A stretch of 64,000 nt of DNA from an uncultured Bacillota bacterium (GCA_949291945.1 CASEXH010000006.1:124001-188000), one strand, 5' to 3'. Positions 1-9,139 are shown, counted from the stretch's first letter. Program-made: numbers and translations. The notes: generated from the letters alone by a model not told the origin.

Positions 1-27
1 TAATTTTTTCTTTTTCCCTGTGTTCAT
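1..27 (-). CDS. Start of a gene cut by the left window edge
   Basis: An ATG at 27-25 on the minus strand overlaps the TAA stop of the ABC ATPase gene as TAATG. A GGAG ribosome binding site lies 8 bases upstream, inside the end of that gene. Only nine codons are visible (MNTGKKKKL). The Lys-rich start and the position directly after a sugar ABC ATPase would suit an ABC permease, but nothing in the visible residues identifies it. The start itself is well supported by coupling and the ribosome binding site; the function is unknown. Confidence 0.55.
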
Positions 28-1172
28 TACCGAATCTCCTCTCTGTAATAAATGTTTTCTTCTGTATCTTTATCAAAGATGTGGATCCTGTCCGTGTCAA
101 AGTAAAAGTCCGCTTTCTCTCCGGTCTGGGTCTGATTCTCCGGACTTAACCTTACCGCATGGGTTTTGCCCTGGGCGTCAAAGTAAAGAATAACCTCAGC
201 TCCCAGCATTTCTCTGGCGGAGACAGTTTCTTCCAGCCCCTGAGTGTCCATGTGGATGCCTCTTTCTTTTGCCTCTTTGTAATCATAGACGTCTTCCGGA
301 CGGATTCCCAGGACTACCTTTTTGTTCATCTCTCTCTGTCTTGCGACTTCCGCTTTCTCGCCTCTTAAGAAGACTTTCTTTCCAAGCTCGCTGCCGCCCA
401 GATAGACCACAACTTTTCCCTCTTCCTCTCCTACATAGGCGTCGAAGAAGTTCATGGAAGGAGAGCCGATAAAACCTGCCACAAAAAGGTTTGCCGGATT
501 GTTGTAAAGCTGAATAGGTGCTTCTACCTGCTGCACCACACCGTCTTTCATAACCACGATCCTGGTTCCCAGGGTCATGGCCTCGGTCTGGTCATGGGTT
601 ACATATATAATCGTTGTTTCCAGTTCTTCATGAAGCTTTGCCAGTTCCACACGCATCTGGGCTCTCAGCTTGGCGTCCAGGTTGGACAGGGGTTCATCCA
701 TAAGGAAGGCCTTTGGTTTCCGGATAATAGCGCTTCCGATAGCCACTCTCTGTTTCTGACCTCCGGAAAGGGCAGCCGGTTTTCTGTCCAGAAGATGTTC
801 AATCTCCAGGGTCTTGGCCACTTTATGTACTCTCTCATCAATTTCCTTTTTGGGAACCTTCCGGATTTTCAGAGCATAGGCCAGGTTTCCATACACGGTC
901 ATGTTGGGATACAGAGCATAGTTCTGAAATACCATGGACAGCCCCCTGTCCTTTGGTTCATAATAATTGCAAAGGTCTCCATCGATCCACAGTTCTCCGT
1001 CGCTGATATCCTCCAGTCCTGCGATCATGCGCAGCGTGGTGGACTTGCCGCAGCCGGAGGGGCCAACAAAGATGATGAATTCCTTGTCCTGGATATCCAG
1101 GTTAAAGTCTTTCACTGCAAAGTGCCCTTTGTCATACTCTTTACATACATTTCTTAATGTAATCTCTGACAC
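27..1172 (-). CDS. ugpC: Sugar ABC transporter ATP-binding protein, UgpC/MsmX/MalK family
   Basis: This is the cytoplasmic ATPase that energises carbohydrate uptake by ABC importers. The nucleotide-binding domain fills residues 1-235. It has Walker A GPSGCGKST at 37-45, a Q-loop FQNYALYP near 82, signature LSGGQ at 135-139, Walker B FLMDE ending at E160 and switch His193. A C-terminal TOBE/MalK-like regulatory domain follows (about 236-381). Length of 381 is usual for the family. The start is GTG at 1172 with an AAGGAAGGAG ribosome binding site upstream. After the signature the sequence reads QRVAIGSAII, where most relatives have GRAIV. MsmX-type ATPases commonly serve several importers, so this protein could energise the two sugar transporters in this window that lack their own ATPase (20153-23465 and 30535-36013); that is inference. 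Confidence 0.93.
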   Translation of the reverse strand: MSEITLRNVCKEYDKGHFAVKDFNLDIQDKEFIIFVGPSGCGKSTTLRMIAGLEDISDGELWIDGDLCNYYEPKDRGLSMVFQNYALYPNMTVYGNLAYALKIRKVPKKEIDERVHKVAKTLEIEHLLDRKPAALSGGQKQRVAIGSAIIRKPKAFLMDEPLSNLDAKLRAQMRVELAKLHEELETTIIYVTHDQTEAMTLGTRIVVMKDGVVQQVEAPIQLYNNPANLFVAGFIGSPSMNFFDAYVGEEEGKVVVYLGGSELGKKVFLRGEKAEVARQREMNKKVVLGIRPEDVYDYKEAKERGIHMDTQGLEETVSAREMLGAEVILYFDAQGKTHAVRLSPENQTQTGEKADFYFDTDRIHIFDKDTEENIYYREEIR

Positions 1173-1589
1173 GGCGTTTTCTCCTTCCTTCTTTTAAATC
1201 TTGTAAATTTTCTACACGCATTTTTCACTCGAACAGTTGATATTTTAAGCATAACGGTTTTTCCAAACTATCACATTTGTAGAAAAATTACGTAAAATCC
1301 CGGTAAAACCGTTCTTTCGTTCCTTGAAAAACCAAACTTTTTTACATATTCTTTACCTTCAGGTAACCTATTCTTTCTTTGTATATAAGTCTCTTCTCAG
1401 CAAATAATTTTCTGATACAGCTCCAATCTTTGTAATTTTTTTCGTGTCGAGGCATGTCGGATATTGCCATATTCAAAAAAAGCTATATAATAATAGATGA
1501 AATTTATCTGCCGGAATCTCTTCCGGAAATCCCGACTGAATAATGAAAGCATACATAACATTGATTAAAATAATGAGGGGACGTATATC
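1173..1589. promoter_or_regulatory. Divergent intergenic region, 417 bp
   Basis: AT-rich gap between the minus-strand ABC ATPase and the plus-strand SGNH hydrolase. The rightward promoter at 1464-1491 is the only convincing signal. I see no coding sequence and no strong leftward promoter. Confidence 0.5.
1464..1491 (+). promoter_or_regulatory. Promoter of the O-acylation cassette
   Basis: A -35 TTGCCA (1464-1469), a 16-bp spacer and a consensus -10 TATAAT (1486-1491). It lies about 100 bases before the SGNH hydrolase start and probably drives the four genes to 5703. Confidence 0.65.
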
Positions 1590-2414
1590 ATGCCAAAAAG
1601 AAGTAAATATCCGCTTCCAAGACGGATACTGAGATTTTTGAAAAGACAGTTCCGGAATCCCCGGAAACGGCTGTTCACAGAACTGGCCGCTGTAGTGGTG
1701 ATCATCGGAATTGTTGTTTTTATTGCCTTGTCCGGACAGAATATTACCACTGACGACATTAAAGAAGGCAGAACTTACATTGAAGAACTGGAGGCTGCCG
1801 ACACCTCTTCAGTGGAAGAACAGGTAAAAGAGCTCCGCAAAGAAGAGCGAAGAGCCGCTCTGGAAAGCGGCGATCTGGATGTATGGGCACAGTTTACAGA
1901 TATTGCTATCCTGGGAGATTCCCGGGCAGTAGGTTTTTATTCCTACGATCTGGTGGATCAAAGCAGAGTTTTCGCAACGGGAGGTGCAACTATAAGGGAT
2001 ATTGAACAGTATACAGATCAGTTGATCACACTGAACCCTTCCAGTATTATACTCTGCTATGGGCTTAACGATATCAGTATCGGATACTGGGACAATGTAG
2101 ATGACTATATTTCGGAGCAGGATCAGATCATTGCAAATCTGCAGGAAGCCCTGCCCAATACTACTATTTATGTAAACTCTATAATCCCGGCTACGGATCC
2201 GGCTTTTGAACGTTCGGAAAAATGGCGGGATATTCCCGACTGGAACGATGCCATCCGCCGGCACTGTGAAGACAATGATATTCCTTATATTGATATTACA
2301 GAAGATGTGGAGACCCACAGCGACCTGTATGATGTAGACGGCATCCATATGCAGAAAGCCTTTTATGAGTACTGGGCCATAGATATGATCACGGAGGTGA
2401 CCGAAAATGAATAA
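1590..2414 (+). CDS. Membrane-anchored SGNH/GDSL hydrolase
   Basis: A probable surface esterase or acyl-transfer partner. A basic N-terminus is followed by one membrane segment (about residues 31-48), so the catalytic domain should face outside. SGNH motifs are in order: GDS with Ser111, an oxyanion Asn in GLND (Asn160), and Asp250-x-x-His253 in DGIH. The first gene of a cassette, it overlaps the next start by 8 bases. In alginate and peptidoglycan O-acetylation systems an SGNH-fold protein works with an MBOAT membrane acyltransferase, and the MBOAT gene two positions downstream fits that scheme. The polymer modified cannot be read from the sequence. Confidence 0.85.
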   Translation: MPKRSKYPLPRRILRFLKRQFRNPRKRLFTELAAVVVIIGIVVFIALSGQNITTDDIKEGRTYIEELEAADTSSVEEQVKELRKEERRAALESGDLDVWAQFTDIAILGDSRAVGFYSYDLVDQSRVFATGGATIRDIEQYTDQLITLNPSSIILCYGLNDISIGYWDNVDDYISEQDQIIANLQEALPNTTIYVNSIIPATDPAFERSEKWRDIPDWNDAIRRHCEDNDIPYIDITEDVETHSDLYDVDGIHMQKAFYEYWAIDMITEVTENE

Positions 2415-2892
2415 ACAGAATATTTCTATGCTGACCATCCTTCGTATCGCTATGGTAGCGGCTCTCCTCATTTTCATGATCGTCCTCCAGGTAGGAAACA
2501 GAAACAGCAATGCTTCCCTGGAAAGTGTTTCCCAGGAAGTCCTTGGTGCTGCAGATCAGGATGGTATGCAGGAAAGTAACAACCGTATGTTCCAGAAATT
2601 CTACGGATTGGATGCCCAAGATTATGAAGGGGTAACCCTGTACTCCCCGGTCAGCAATATGGATGCACAGGAGCTTCTTATCATTAAGTTAAAGGATAAC
2701 TCCCAGGCAGAGGCTGTCACCGAGGCTATCAATGCCCGGCTGGAAACCCAGATGAACAGTTTTGAAGGATACGGCATTGAACAGTACGCCATGCTGGAAG
2801 ACCATATCCTGGATGTACAGGGGAATTTTATACTCTATGTGGTAAATCCCAATGCCCAGGCGGCGGACGAAGCTTTCCGGAACAGCCTGTAA
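2407..2892 (+). CDS. DUF4358-type membrane-anchored protein
   Basis: A 161-residue protein with an N-terminal hydrophobic segment (about residues 9-26) and a small exported domain. The domain has the look of DUF4358, a family of unknown function repeatedly found with MBOAT, SGNH and DHHW genes in Clostridia. Motifs include a YGLDAQDYEG stretch and a later ELLIIKL strand. It starts inside the end of the SGNH gene, consistent with translational coupling. The association suggests an accessory to surface polymer acylation; no catalytic residues are evident. Confidence 0.72.
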   Translation: MNKQNISMLTILRIAMVAALLIFMIVLQVGNRNSNASLESVSQEVLGAADQDGMQESNNRMFQKFYGLDAQDYEGVTLYSPVSNMDAQELLIIKLKDNSQAEAVTEAINARLETQMNSFEGYGIEQYAMLEDHILDVQGNFILYVVNPNAQAADEAFRNSL

Positions 2893-2922
2893 ATTTTTAA
2901 ATTTTAGAAAGGATATAAATCA

Positions 2923-4335
2923 ATGATATTCAGCAGTATTTTCTTTCTTTTCGTCTTCCTGCCTGTGACTTTGATCCTCTACTTTCTCGTGCCATGGAAG
3001 CTGAAAAATACGGTTCTCCTTATCGTCAGTCTGATCTTCTATGCCTGGGGTGAACCTGTGTATGTATTCCTGATGCTTTTCAGCATCCTATTTAACTATA
3101 TCAGCGGTATTGAGATCCATAAATACCGGGAAGAAAATAATGAAAGGTTTCTCCAGTTCAGTTTCTGGTTTACTGTAGCAGTAAATCTTGCTATCCTGGG
3201 ATTTTTCAAATATTACGGCTTCCTGCTGGACAATATCAATGCCATTCTCCCTGTGGATATTCCTTATCGGGAGCTGGCATTGCCTGTAGGTATTTCCTTC
3301 TATACCTTCCAGACTCTCTCCTATATTATTGACGTATACAAAGGCGAGGTACCGGTACAGAAGAACTTTATAAACTTCGGAACCTACGTAACCATGTTTC
3401 CCCAGCTGATTGCCGGACCTATTGTCAGGTATGCGGATATTGATGCACAGCTTGTACACAGAAATCTCAGCCTTTACAAGTTCGGTCACGGTGTTGCCTG
3501 GTTCCTCCGGGGCCTGGGCAAAAAAGTCCTGCTGGCTAATAACATCGGTATGACCTTTGACGCCATTGTGGCTATCGCCCCTGATGACCGTTCTGTGCTC
3601 ACTGCCTGGATCGGCTGTCTGGCCTACGCCATGCAGATTTATTTTGACTTCAGCGGTTATTCTGACATGGCTGTGGGGCTTGGTAAAATGCTGGGCTTTG
3701 AATTTGTCCGGAACTTCAATTATCCTTATATTTCCAAAAGTATTACGGATTTCTGGAGAAGATGGCATATTTCCCTGAGTACCTGGTTCCGGGAATACGT
3801 ATATATTCCTCTGGGAGGCAATCGGGTTTCTAAACTGAAACATGTGCGGAATATTCTTGTGGTATGGATGCTTACCGGTTTCTGGCACGGCGCTGCCTGG
3901 AACTTTATGATGTGGGGACTTTATTACGGCCTCCTTCTTCTTCTGGAAAAATATTTCCTGGCGCCAAAGCTTCAGAAACTGCCGGATATTGTCCAGCAGA
4001 TCTACTCTTTCATGCTGGTGCTGATAGGCTGGGTGCTTTTCTTCTCCGCCTCTCTGCCGGATGCTCTGGTATATCTGGGAAATATGTTTGGCATCGGCGG
4101 CCATGGTATTATTGATTCCACCGGCCTGTATTACCTGGCAGGAAATCTGATCCTTCTGGTAATCTGCTTTTTCTGTGCCACACCTTTTGTATGGAAACAC
4201 TTCCGAAGATTTGCCCTGAAGCCTGGAAATTATCCTTCCATAGCGGCAACGGTGGTGTACGCTGCAATTTTTGTTCTGTCCATCGCCTATCTGGTCAATG
4301 CAACCTACAATCCCTTCCTTTACTTCCGTTTCTAG
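2923..4335 (+). CDS. MBOAT family membrane O-acyltransferase (AlgI/DltB-like)
   Basis: A 470-residue polytopic membrane protein with hydrophobic segments along its whole length, typical for the AlgI/DltB/PatB group of membrane-bound O-acyltransferases. These move an acyl group, usually acetyl, from the cytoplasmic side to an extracellular polymer. The near-invariant His is His322 in TGFWHGAAWN, and the second conserved His is His282 in the FWRRWHISLS motif. It sits between DUF4358 and DHHW genes in the same orientation. dlt genes are absent nearby, so teichoic acid D-alanylation is less likely than acetylation of a polysaccharide. Confidence 0.92.
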   Translation: MIFSSIFFLFVFLPVTLILYFLVPWKLKNTVLLIVSLIFYAWGEPVYVFLMLFSILFNYISGIEIHKYREENNERFLQFSFWFTVAVNLAILGFFKYYGFLLDNINAILPVDIPYRELALPVGISFYTFQTLSYIIDVYKGEVPVQKNFINFGTYVTMFPQLIAGPIVRYADIDAQLVHRNLSLYKFGHGVAWFLRGLGKKVLLANNIGMTFDAIVAIAPDDRSVLTAWIGCLAYAMQIYFDFSGYSDMAVGLGKMLGFEFVRNFNYPYISKSITDFWRRWHISLSTWFREYVYIPLGGNRVSKLKHVRNILVVWMLTGFWHGAAWNFMMWGLYYGLLLLLEKYFLAPKLQKLPDIVQQIYSFMLVLIGWVLFFSASLPDALVYLGNMFGIGGHGIIDSTGLYYLAGNLILLVICFFCATPFVWKHFRRFALKPGNYPSIAATVVYAAIFVLSIAYLVNATYNPFLYFRF

Positions 4336-4380
4336 AAGAAAGGAAACTATCTAATTAATAAAAGGAAGATTTCAGCTATT

Positions 4381-5703
4381 ATGAGAGAAAAAAGATTAAC
4401 CCCTGAAGAAAGGCGTAAAAGAAGACTCAGGATCTATCGGAAAAGAAGTGCAAAAATCTACTTTCGGATTACCTGTATTTTCCTTCTTTTTATGGTTCTG
4501 GCTATTTGCTTTAATATCTTTTTGCCTGACAAAGAATATTCAGAATCCGAGAATCGTATGCTGGCCCAGTTTCCGGAATTTTCCCTGGCAAACCTGGCCA
4601 GCGGCAAATATATGACAGATATGGAAGACTACGTCACCGATCAGTTTTTCTTCCGAGATCAGTGGATCAATCTGAAGGTTCTGGAAGATATGACCCTTGG
4701 GAAAAGAGAATCCAACGGCGTTTATATAGGAAAGCAGGGATACCTGATGCAGATTCCTGAAAACAATATTGACATGGATTCTGTAGAAAATAATCTAAAC
4801 GGCATCCGGGAATTCGCCCAGCGTCATAAAGATGTAAATACAGTCATGACTCTGGTCCCCAATGCAGCTTATATTCTGGAGCAGCTCACCCCTGCAAATG
4901 CGCCTGTAAGAGACCAGTCCCAGGATATTGCTCTGGTAGAAGATTCAGTAGGTGATGTTCTCAATTTTATCGACCTGACAGATACCATGTCTTCTCACAG
5001 AGATGAACCTATCTATTATAAAACAGATCATCACTGGACTACTTTGGGCGCCCGCTACGCATTTGAAACATTGTATAGTTCTCTGGGAATTGTACCGGCA
5101 CAGGATTATACAGTCTATCCTGTTTCCCATACATTCTCAGGCACCCTGTCTTCCAGAAGCGGGTACGACCGTTCTAAGGATACTATTGATATATATGTAC
5201 CTCAGGATGCAGAAACAGAATGCGTGGTGAATTATGTGGAAGAAGGTGAAAAAACAGCTTCCATGTATGTAAGCAGCGCTCTGGACCAGAAAGACCAGTA
5301 CGAAGTATTCTTTGGCGGAAACCACAGCAGAATCGACATTACCACTCCGGTAGATGAAAACAAGAATCTCCTGATCTTCAAAGATTCTTATGCCAACTGC
5401 TTCATTCCCTTCCTCCAGCCTTATTTCCGCAGCATTATTGTTGTAGATCCCCGGTACTATTATGATGACGTGGATCGGCTGGTCACAGACAACAGTATCA
5501 CGGATATCCTTTTCCTCTACAATGTGGATACTTTTATGACAGATACCTCCCTGGCAGATGTTCTGGAACCTGTGCCAGAGTCAGAGACCAGTCCGGCAGA
5601 TATCAGCGGTACAGAAGATACAAGCAATACGGAAGATACAAGCAATACGGAAGATACAAACGGTACGGAAGCGGCTTCTACGGACACTGATACAAATCCG
5701 TAA
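4381..5703 (+). CDS. DHHW family protein (AlgJ/AlgX-like)
   Basis: A 440-residue protein. It has a basic N-terminus, one membrane segment (about residues 29-48) and an extracellular domain with the name-giving Asp216-His217-His218-Trp219 in KTDHHWTTLGA. DHHW proteins resemble the AlgJ/AlgX SGNH-like acetyltransferases that accept acyl groups from an MBOAT protein. The C-terminus is a low-complexity Thr/Asp/Glu/Asn tail (from about residue 400) with a six-residue repeat, encoded by 18-bp DNA repeats. It is the last gene of the cassette and is followed by a strong terminator at 5803. Confidence 0.85.
   Translation: MREKRLTPEERRKRRLRIYRKRSAKIYFRITCIFLLFMVLAICFNIFLPDKEYSESENRMLAQFPEFSLANLASGKYMTDMEDYVTDQFFFRDQWINLKVLEDMTLGKRESNGVYIGKQGYLMQIPENNIDMDSVENNLNGIREFAQRHKDVNTVMTLVPNAAYILEQLTPANAPVRDQSQDIALVEDSVGDVLNFIDLTDTMSSHRDEPIYYKTDHHWTTLGARYAFETLYSSLGIVPAQDYTVYPVSHTFSGTLSSRSGYDRSKDTIDIYVPQDAETECVVNYVEEGEKTASMYVSSALDQKDQYEVFFGGNHSRIDITTPVDENKNLLIFKDSYANCFIPFLQPYFRSIIVVDPRYYYDDVDRLVTDNSITDILFLYNVDTFMTDTSLADVLEPVPESETSPADISGTEDTSNTEDTSNTEDTNGTEAASTDTDTNP
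5611..5664 (+). repeat. 18-bp coding tandem repeat in the DHHW gene tail
   Basis: Three copies of an 18-bp unit (5611-5628, 5629-5646, 5647-5664; unit close to ACGGAAGATACAAGCAAT) encode T-E-D-T-S-N. The unit length is a multiple of three, so copy-number change would lengthen the tail without a frameshift. Confidence 0.85.
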
Positions 5704-5802
5704 GAGATCACTCCCTAAGATCAGGAATTTTACTGCAAAAATGCCCGGCAAATATCCTCTCATATTTGCGTATGACAGTCTCTTGCCGGAAATATCAAAA
5801 AG

Positions 5803-5843
5803 AACGGTTAAGATCCGATTTGTGTGATCTTAACCGTTTTTTT
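5803..5843. terminator. Intrinsic terminator after the O-acylation cassette
   Basis: A perfect 13-bp stem (5803-5815 with 5826-5838), a 10-base loop and a T-run at 5839-5843. An A-rich stretch precedes the stem, so it may also act on the other strand. Its outer arms AACGGTT/AACCGTT match the arms of the adjacent 53-bp repeats. Confidence 0.88.
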
Positions 5844-5851
5844 CTGATCTG

Positions 5852-6116
5852 TACGGTTCAAACTGGAGAATTTGGGATTTTAACCGTACTTTTCTCCCCC
5901 TCTGTACGGTTCAAACTGGAGAATTTGGGATTTTAACCGTATTTTTCTCCTCCTCCTTACGGTTCAAATTGAGGTTTTTGGGATTTTAACCGTACTTTTC
6001 TCCTCCTCCTTACGGTTCAAATTGAGGTTTTTGGGATTTTAACCGTATTTTTCTCCTCCTCTATACGGTCAAAATTGGAGTTTTTGAAAATTTAACCGTA
6101 TTATTGGTTCCTGATC
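5852..6116. repeat. Five 53-bp tandem repeats with inverted-repeat arms
   Basis: Units start at 5852, 5905, 5958, 6011 and 6064, an exact 53-bp period. Each begins TACGGTT and carries AACCGT(A) about 30 bases later, giving a short hairpin with a roughly 23-base loop followed by a pyrimidine-rich TTTTCTCC tail. Units 1-2 and 3-4 form two similar pairs, and unit 5 is diverged. The array lies between convergent genes and has no open frame of note. The terminator at 5803 looks like a diverged sixth copy, about 50 bp before unit 1. Confidence 0.92.
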
Positions 6117-6129
6117 TTACAGGTCTATC

Positions 6130-8073
6130 TCACACTCGTACCCAGACCGCCATCTCTCCCGGTGTACGGTTCACCCATGCATAGTAGGGAATGAATTTCA
6201 AGTCTGTATCCTCAAATTTCTTTCCTGTATAAGTTCTATACAGTCCTTCTTTTTCCCAGCCTTCTTTGGAAACCCTTTTTCCTTTTGCTTCAATAGTGAC
6301 TACACCTTTCAAAAGATCCGGTTCATATTTTTCCTGAAACTCCGGTTCTTCCTTCAAATAGATTTCCTGAAGCTGATCCCCGTTATCTGCCTCCTCCAGA
6401 CAGTATACAATAGGGCCTCTTGTCACAGCTACCTTTCCAATGTCTTCCCGGACTCTTGGATCTGCTTCCAGAAGCTGCACCGGCATGTCCATATCCAGAG
6501 AAATCTCATCTCCATTTTCCCAGGTTCTTTCTAATAATATATAACCTTTTTCCGGTTTTTTCTCTGCTTCCCCACCGTTTACTTTCAGAGCATAATTCCT
6601 GCACCAGCCGGGGATGCGCAGAGCCAGGGTAAATTCTGTATCTTCCTGGTTTTCAATACGGATCTTTACCTGGCCTTTCCAGGGATATTCTGTCTCAAAA
6701 ACCAATCTGTTTTTCTTTCCGTTTTTCACTGTATCCAGGATTCCACCTGTATATAAATTTACATAAACTTCCTGCTCATTTTCTTCAAAGGCATATCCTC
6801 CCAGGGAAGAAAGAAGCCTGGCTACATTAGGAGGACAGCATGCACATCCGAACCATTTCTGTCTCACTGGTTTTACATGGCGCTTGTTATAATCTTTTTC
6901 ACAGGCCTCCGGCACTACCTCCAGAGGATTTACATAGAAGAACTTCTTTCCATCCAGAGACATCCCGCTGATCACACCGTTATACAGCGCCCGTTCCATT
7001 ACATCTGCATACCTTCCGTCTTTTGTAATCTCCAGCATACGTCTGGCAAAAAAGATTAGGCCGATCGCTGCACAGGTCTCTCCATAAACAGTATCATTTG
7101 GAAGGTCATAATCAAAAGAAAACGCCTCTCCATGTTCTGTAGCCCCGATAGCTCCTGTCACATACATCTGCCGGTTTACAATATTGTCCCAGAGTTTTTC
7201 ACAGGCTTCAAAAAGCTCCTGATCTTCCGTTCTTGCCGCCACCTCGGCCATTCCTGTATAAAGATATACCGCTCTCACCGCATGGCCTTCTGCCTTGTCC
7301 TGGTCACGGACCGGCTTTCCTGCCTGGTAATACTGCTTTTTTATATAGGTATCGTCCCAGAAGCACTTGTTTCCGTTCTTTTCGCACTCCTCGTCAAAAA
7401 ACAGGGGCTGCTTCCCTCTCTGGTCAATAAAGTATTTTGCCAGCTTCAGATGTTTTTCATCCTTTGTGATATCATACAATGCACAGAGGGCCATCTCCGC
7501 CACTTCATGGCCGGGATATCCGGGGATCTTTCCCTCTTCGGTTCCCAGGTGTTCATAAACACAGTTGGCGTATCCCACTGCAATATTCAGAAACTTTCTC
7601 TTACCGGTCGCTTTATAATAAGCCACCGCCGCCTCGGTCATATGTCCCAGACAGTACAGCTCATGGTTGTCCATAAGATTGGTAAATCTTTTCTCCAGAC
7701 CGTTGATGATATAATAGGTATCCAGATAGCCGTCTGGCTGCTGGGCCTTTCCAATAAGATCAATGGTTTCATCTGCAGTTTTCTCCAGCTCACTGTCCGG
7801 ATGCCACATCAGGGAATATGCCACTGCTTCCAGCCATTTATAGACATCGCTGTCCTGAAAGACCATTCCCTGAAAAGTTCCTTCCTGAAGGCCTGCAGCC
7901 ACCCGGAAGTTCTGGATACAATAACTTGGTTCCGCATTTTCGATCCGGTCGTTTAATGCTTCCCACTGATAAGGGATCACATGTTGTCTCACCAGCTCCA
8001 TATAGCCCTTCCAGAACTTATCCTGGATCTGTATATGATCCAGAGAAGCCGGGATTAATTTCTTCTCTAACAT
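6130..8073 (-). CDS. Glycoside hydrolase family 127 (beta-L-arabinofuranosidase)
   Basis: A 647-residue protein, full length for GH127 (formerly DUF1680). It is predicted to cleave terminal beta-L-arabinofuranosides with a catalytic Cys held near zinc. An (alpha/alpha)6 domain fills the first two thirds and beta domains follow. Likely zinc and catalytic residues are Glu332 and Cys334 (GETCAAIG) and the Cys cluster 410-413 (WFGCACCPPN), spaced as in the characterised bifidobacterial HypBA1. No signal peptide, so it acts in the cytoplasm on imported oligosaccharides. Ribosome binding site AAGGAGG precedes the ATG at 8073. It is divergent from an AraC regulator that probably controls it. Confidence 0.93.
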   Translation of the reverse strand: MLEKKLIPASLDHIQIQDKFWKGYMELVRQHVIPYQWEALNDRIENAEPSYCIQNFRVAAGLQEGTFQGMVFQDSDVYKWLEAVAYSLMWHPDSELEKTADETIDLIGKAQQPDGYLDTYYIINGLEKRFTNLMDNHELYCLGHMTEAAVAYYKATGKRKFLNIAVGYANCVYEHLGTEEGKIPGYPGHEVAEMALCALYDITKDEKHLKLAKYFIDQRGKQPLFFDEECEKNGNKCFWDDTYIKKQYYQAGKPVRDQDKAEGHAVRAVYLYTGMAEVAARTEDQELFEACEKLWDNIVNRQMYVTGAIGATEHGEAFSFDYDLPNDTVYGETCAAIGLIFFARRMLEITKDGRYADVMERALYNGVISGMSLDGKKFFYVNPLEVVPEACEKDYNKRHVKPVRQKWFGCACCPPNVARLLSSLGGYAFEENEQEVYVNLYTGGILDTVKNGKKNRLVFETEYPWKGQVKIRIENQEDTEFTLALRIPGWCRNYALKVNGGEAEKKPEKGYILLERTWENGDEISLDMDMPVQLLEADPRVREDIGKVAVTRGPIVYCLEEADNGDQLQEIYLKEEPEFQEKYEPDLLKGVVTIEAKGKRVSKEGWEKEGLYRTYTGKKFEDTDLKFIPYYAWVNRTPGEMAVWVRV

Positions 8074-8152
8074 TTTTTGTTCCTCCTTTTCGGCAGATAT
8101 TCTATCTGTTTAAGAGTGGACATTCTCCTTGTCCTCCTCTCTTCCTGATGGT

Positions 8153-8160
8153 ATTATAAT
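8153..8160. promoter_or_regulatory. -10 element(s) between the GH127 and AraC genes
   Basis: The sequence ATTATAAT gives TATAAT on the plus strand (8155-8160) and on the minus strand (8158-8153). No strong -35 is visible in either direction, which would suit activator-dependent promoters. A plus-strand transcript from here would begin downstream of the ATG at 8129, supporting the later start used for the AraC gene. Confidence 0.4.
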
Positions 8161-8218
8161 AGCATATCAAACTAACAAGGCAACTGACAGATTCAAAGAA
8201 AGGGTGGACAAATCTAAG

Positions 8219-9121
8219 ATGTTATATTATACTGCCCAGGCTTCCCATCCCGCAGAATTTCTCTCCTGCGGAAACCTCATCAGCGACGGCGGTTTCCTGC
8301 ACCAGAGGCGGTGCATGGATGCCTGTGTACTCATTGTGGTATGTCGGGGAACGCTCCATATAAACCAGAACGGGAAGAATCTGGATATTCATGAAAACGA
8401 AACTCTTCTTCTTTTTCCCCACCAGATCCATTACGGCTATGCTCCCAGCAGCGGCAGGCTTTCCTATTACTGGGTCCACTTTCGCATGACAGATCCTCAG
8501 AGCAGGATTCTTACCTCAAAAGAACTTTTAAAGGCGAAGAAAGATCAGGGCACTACCCTGCTGTCTCCTCTGTCCTCTTCTGCGGAATCTTTCATACTTC
8601 CTGAATCCGGCTGTCTGTCTCCGGAAAAACGGAGCCTTCTCCTTTTTGTACAGCTCCTGGACATCGCAAAGCAGGAAAATTACCAGTCTTCCTGGCGGAC
8701 CCGGTATGCTCTGAATCTCCTGCTGCTGGAACTTTCCCGGGAGGTTCTTTCTTCAGACAAGGCTTTGGAAGACCGGGCACCCGGAAAGCTTCTGGATATG
8801 ATCGAATGGATCCGTTCCCACTATGATCAGCCTCTGACGGTAGAAGATCTGGCCCTCCGGTATCATTATCACCCTGCCTATCTCACTTCTCTGATGAAAA
8901 AATATACCGGATATTCTGTGAATACTTATGTAAATCACATCCGTCTGTCTGCCGCCAAAAATCTGCTGTGCCAGGGAGATTTTCTCTCGATAGCTTCTAT
9001 TGCACATACCTGTGGCTTTTCCGATGAAAAATACTTTATGCGGCTGTTCAAAAAGCAGGAAGGTATGACCCCGGGACAGTACCGGGGGGCCTTTCAAAAA
9101 AAATATATCAATGCAAAGTAG
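8219..9121 (+). CDS. AraC family transcriptional regulator
   Basis: A 300-residue regulator with an N-terminal cupin-like sugar-sensing domain (roughly residues 20-150) and a C-terminal AraC DNA-binding domain with two helix-turn-helix motifs in the last 100 residues. The first has VEDLALRYHYHPAYLTSLMKKYTG; the second covers IASIAHTCGFSDEKYFMRLFKK. An upstream in-frame ATG (8129) precedes the -10 element, so I start at 8219, 11 bases after GGGTGG. It is divergent from the GH127 gene and is probably its activator, responding to an arabinose-containing sugar; the ligand is inferred from context only. Confidence 0.88.
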   Translation: MLYYTAQASHPAEFLSCGNLISDGGFLHQRRCMDACVLIVVCRGTLHINQNGKNLDIHENETLLLFPHQIHYGYAPSSGRLSYYWVHFRMTDPQSRILTSKELLKAKKDQGTTLLSPLSSSAESFILPESGCLSPEKRSLLLFVQLLDIAKQENYQSSWRTRYALNLLLLELSREVLSSDKALEDRAPGKLLDMIEWIRSHYDQPLTVEDLALRYHYHPAYLTSLMKKYTGYSVNTYVNHIRLSAAKNLLCQGDFLSIASIAHTCGFSDEKYFMRLFKKQEGMTPGQYRGAFQKKYINAK

Positions 9122-9139
9122 ACACCTTTACAAAATTTC

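Noticed and set aside
5852..6116. CRISPR array
   Set aside because: The 53-bp units are repeated as a whole, with no unique spacers, and no cas gene is nearby.
8129..8218. Longer start for the AraC regulator
   Set aside because: The ATG at 8129 lies upstream of the -10 element at 8155-8160 and has no ribosome binding site.
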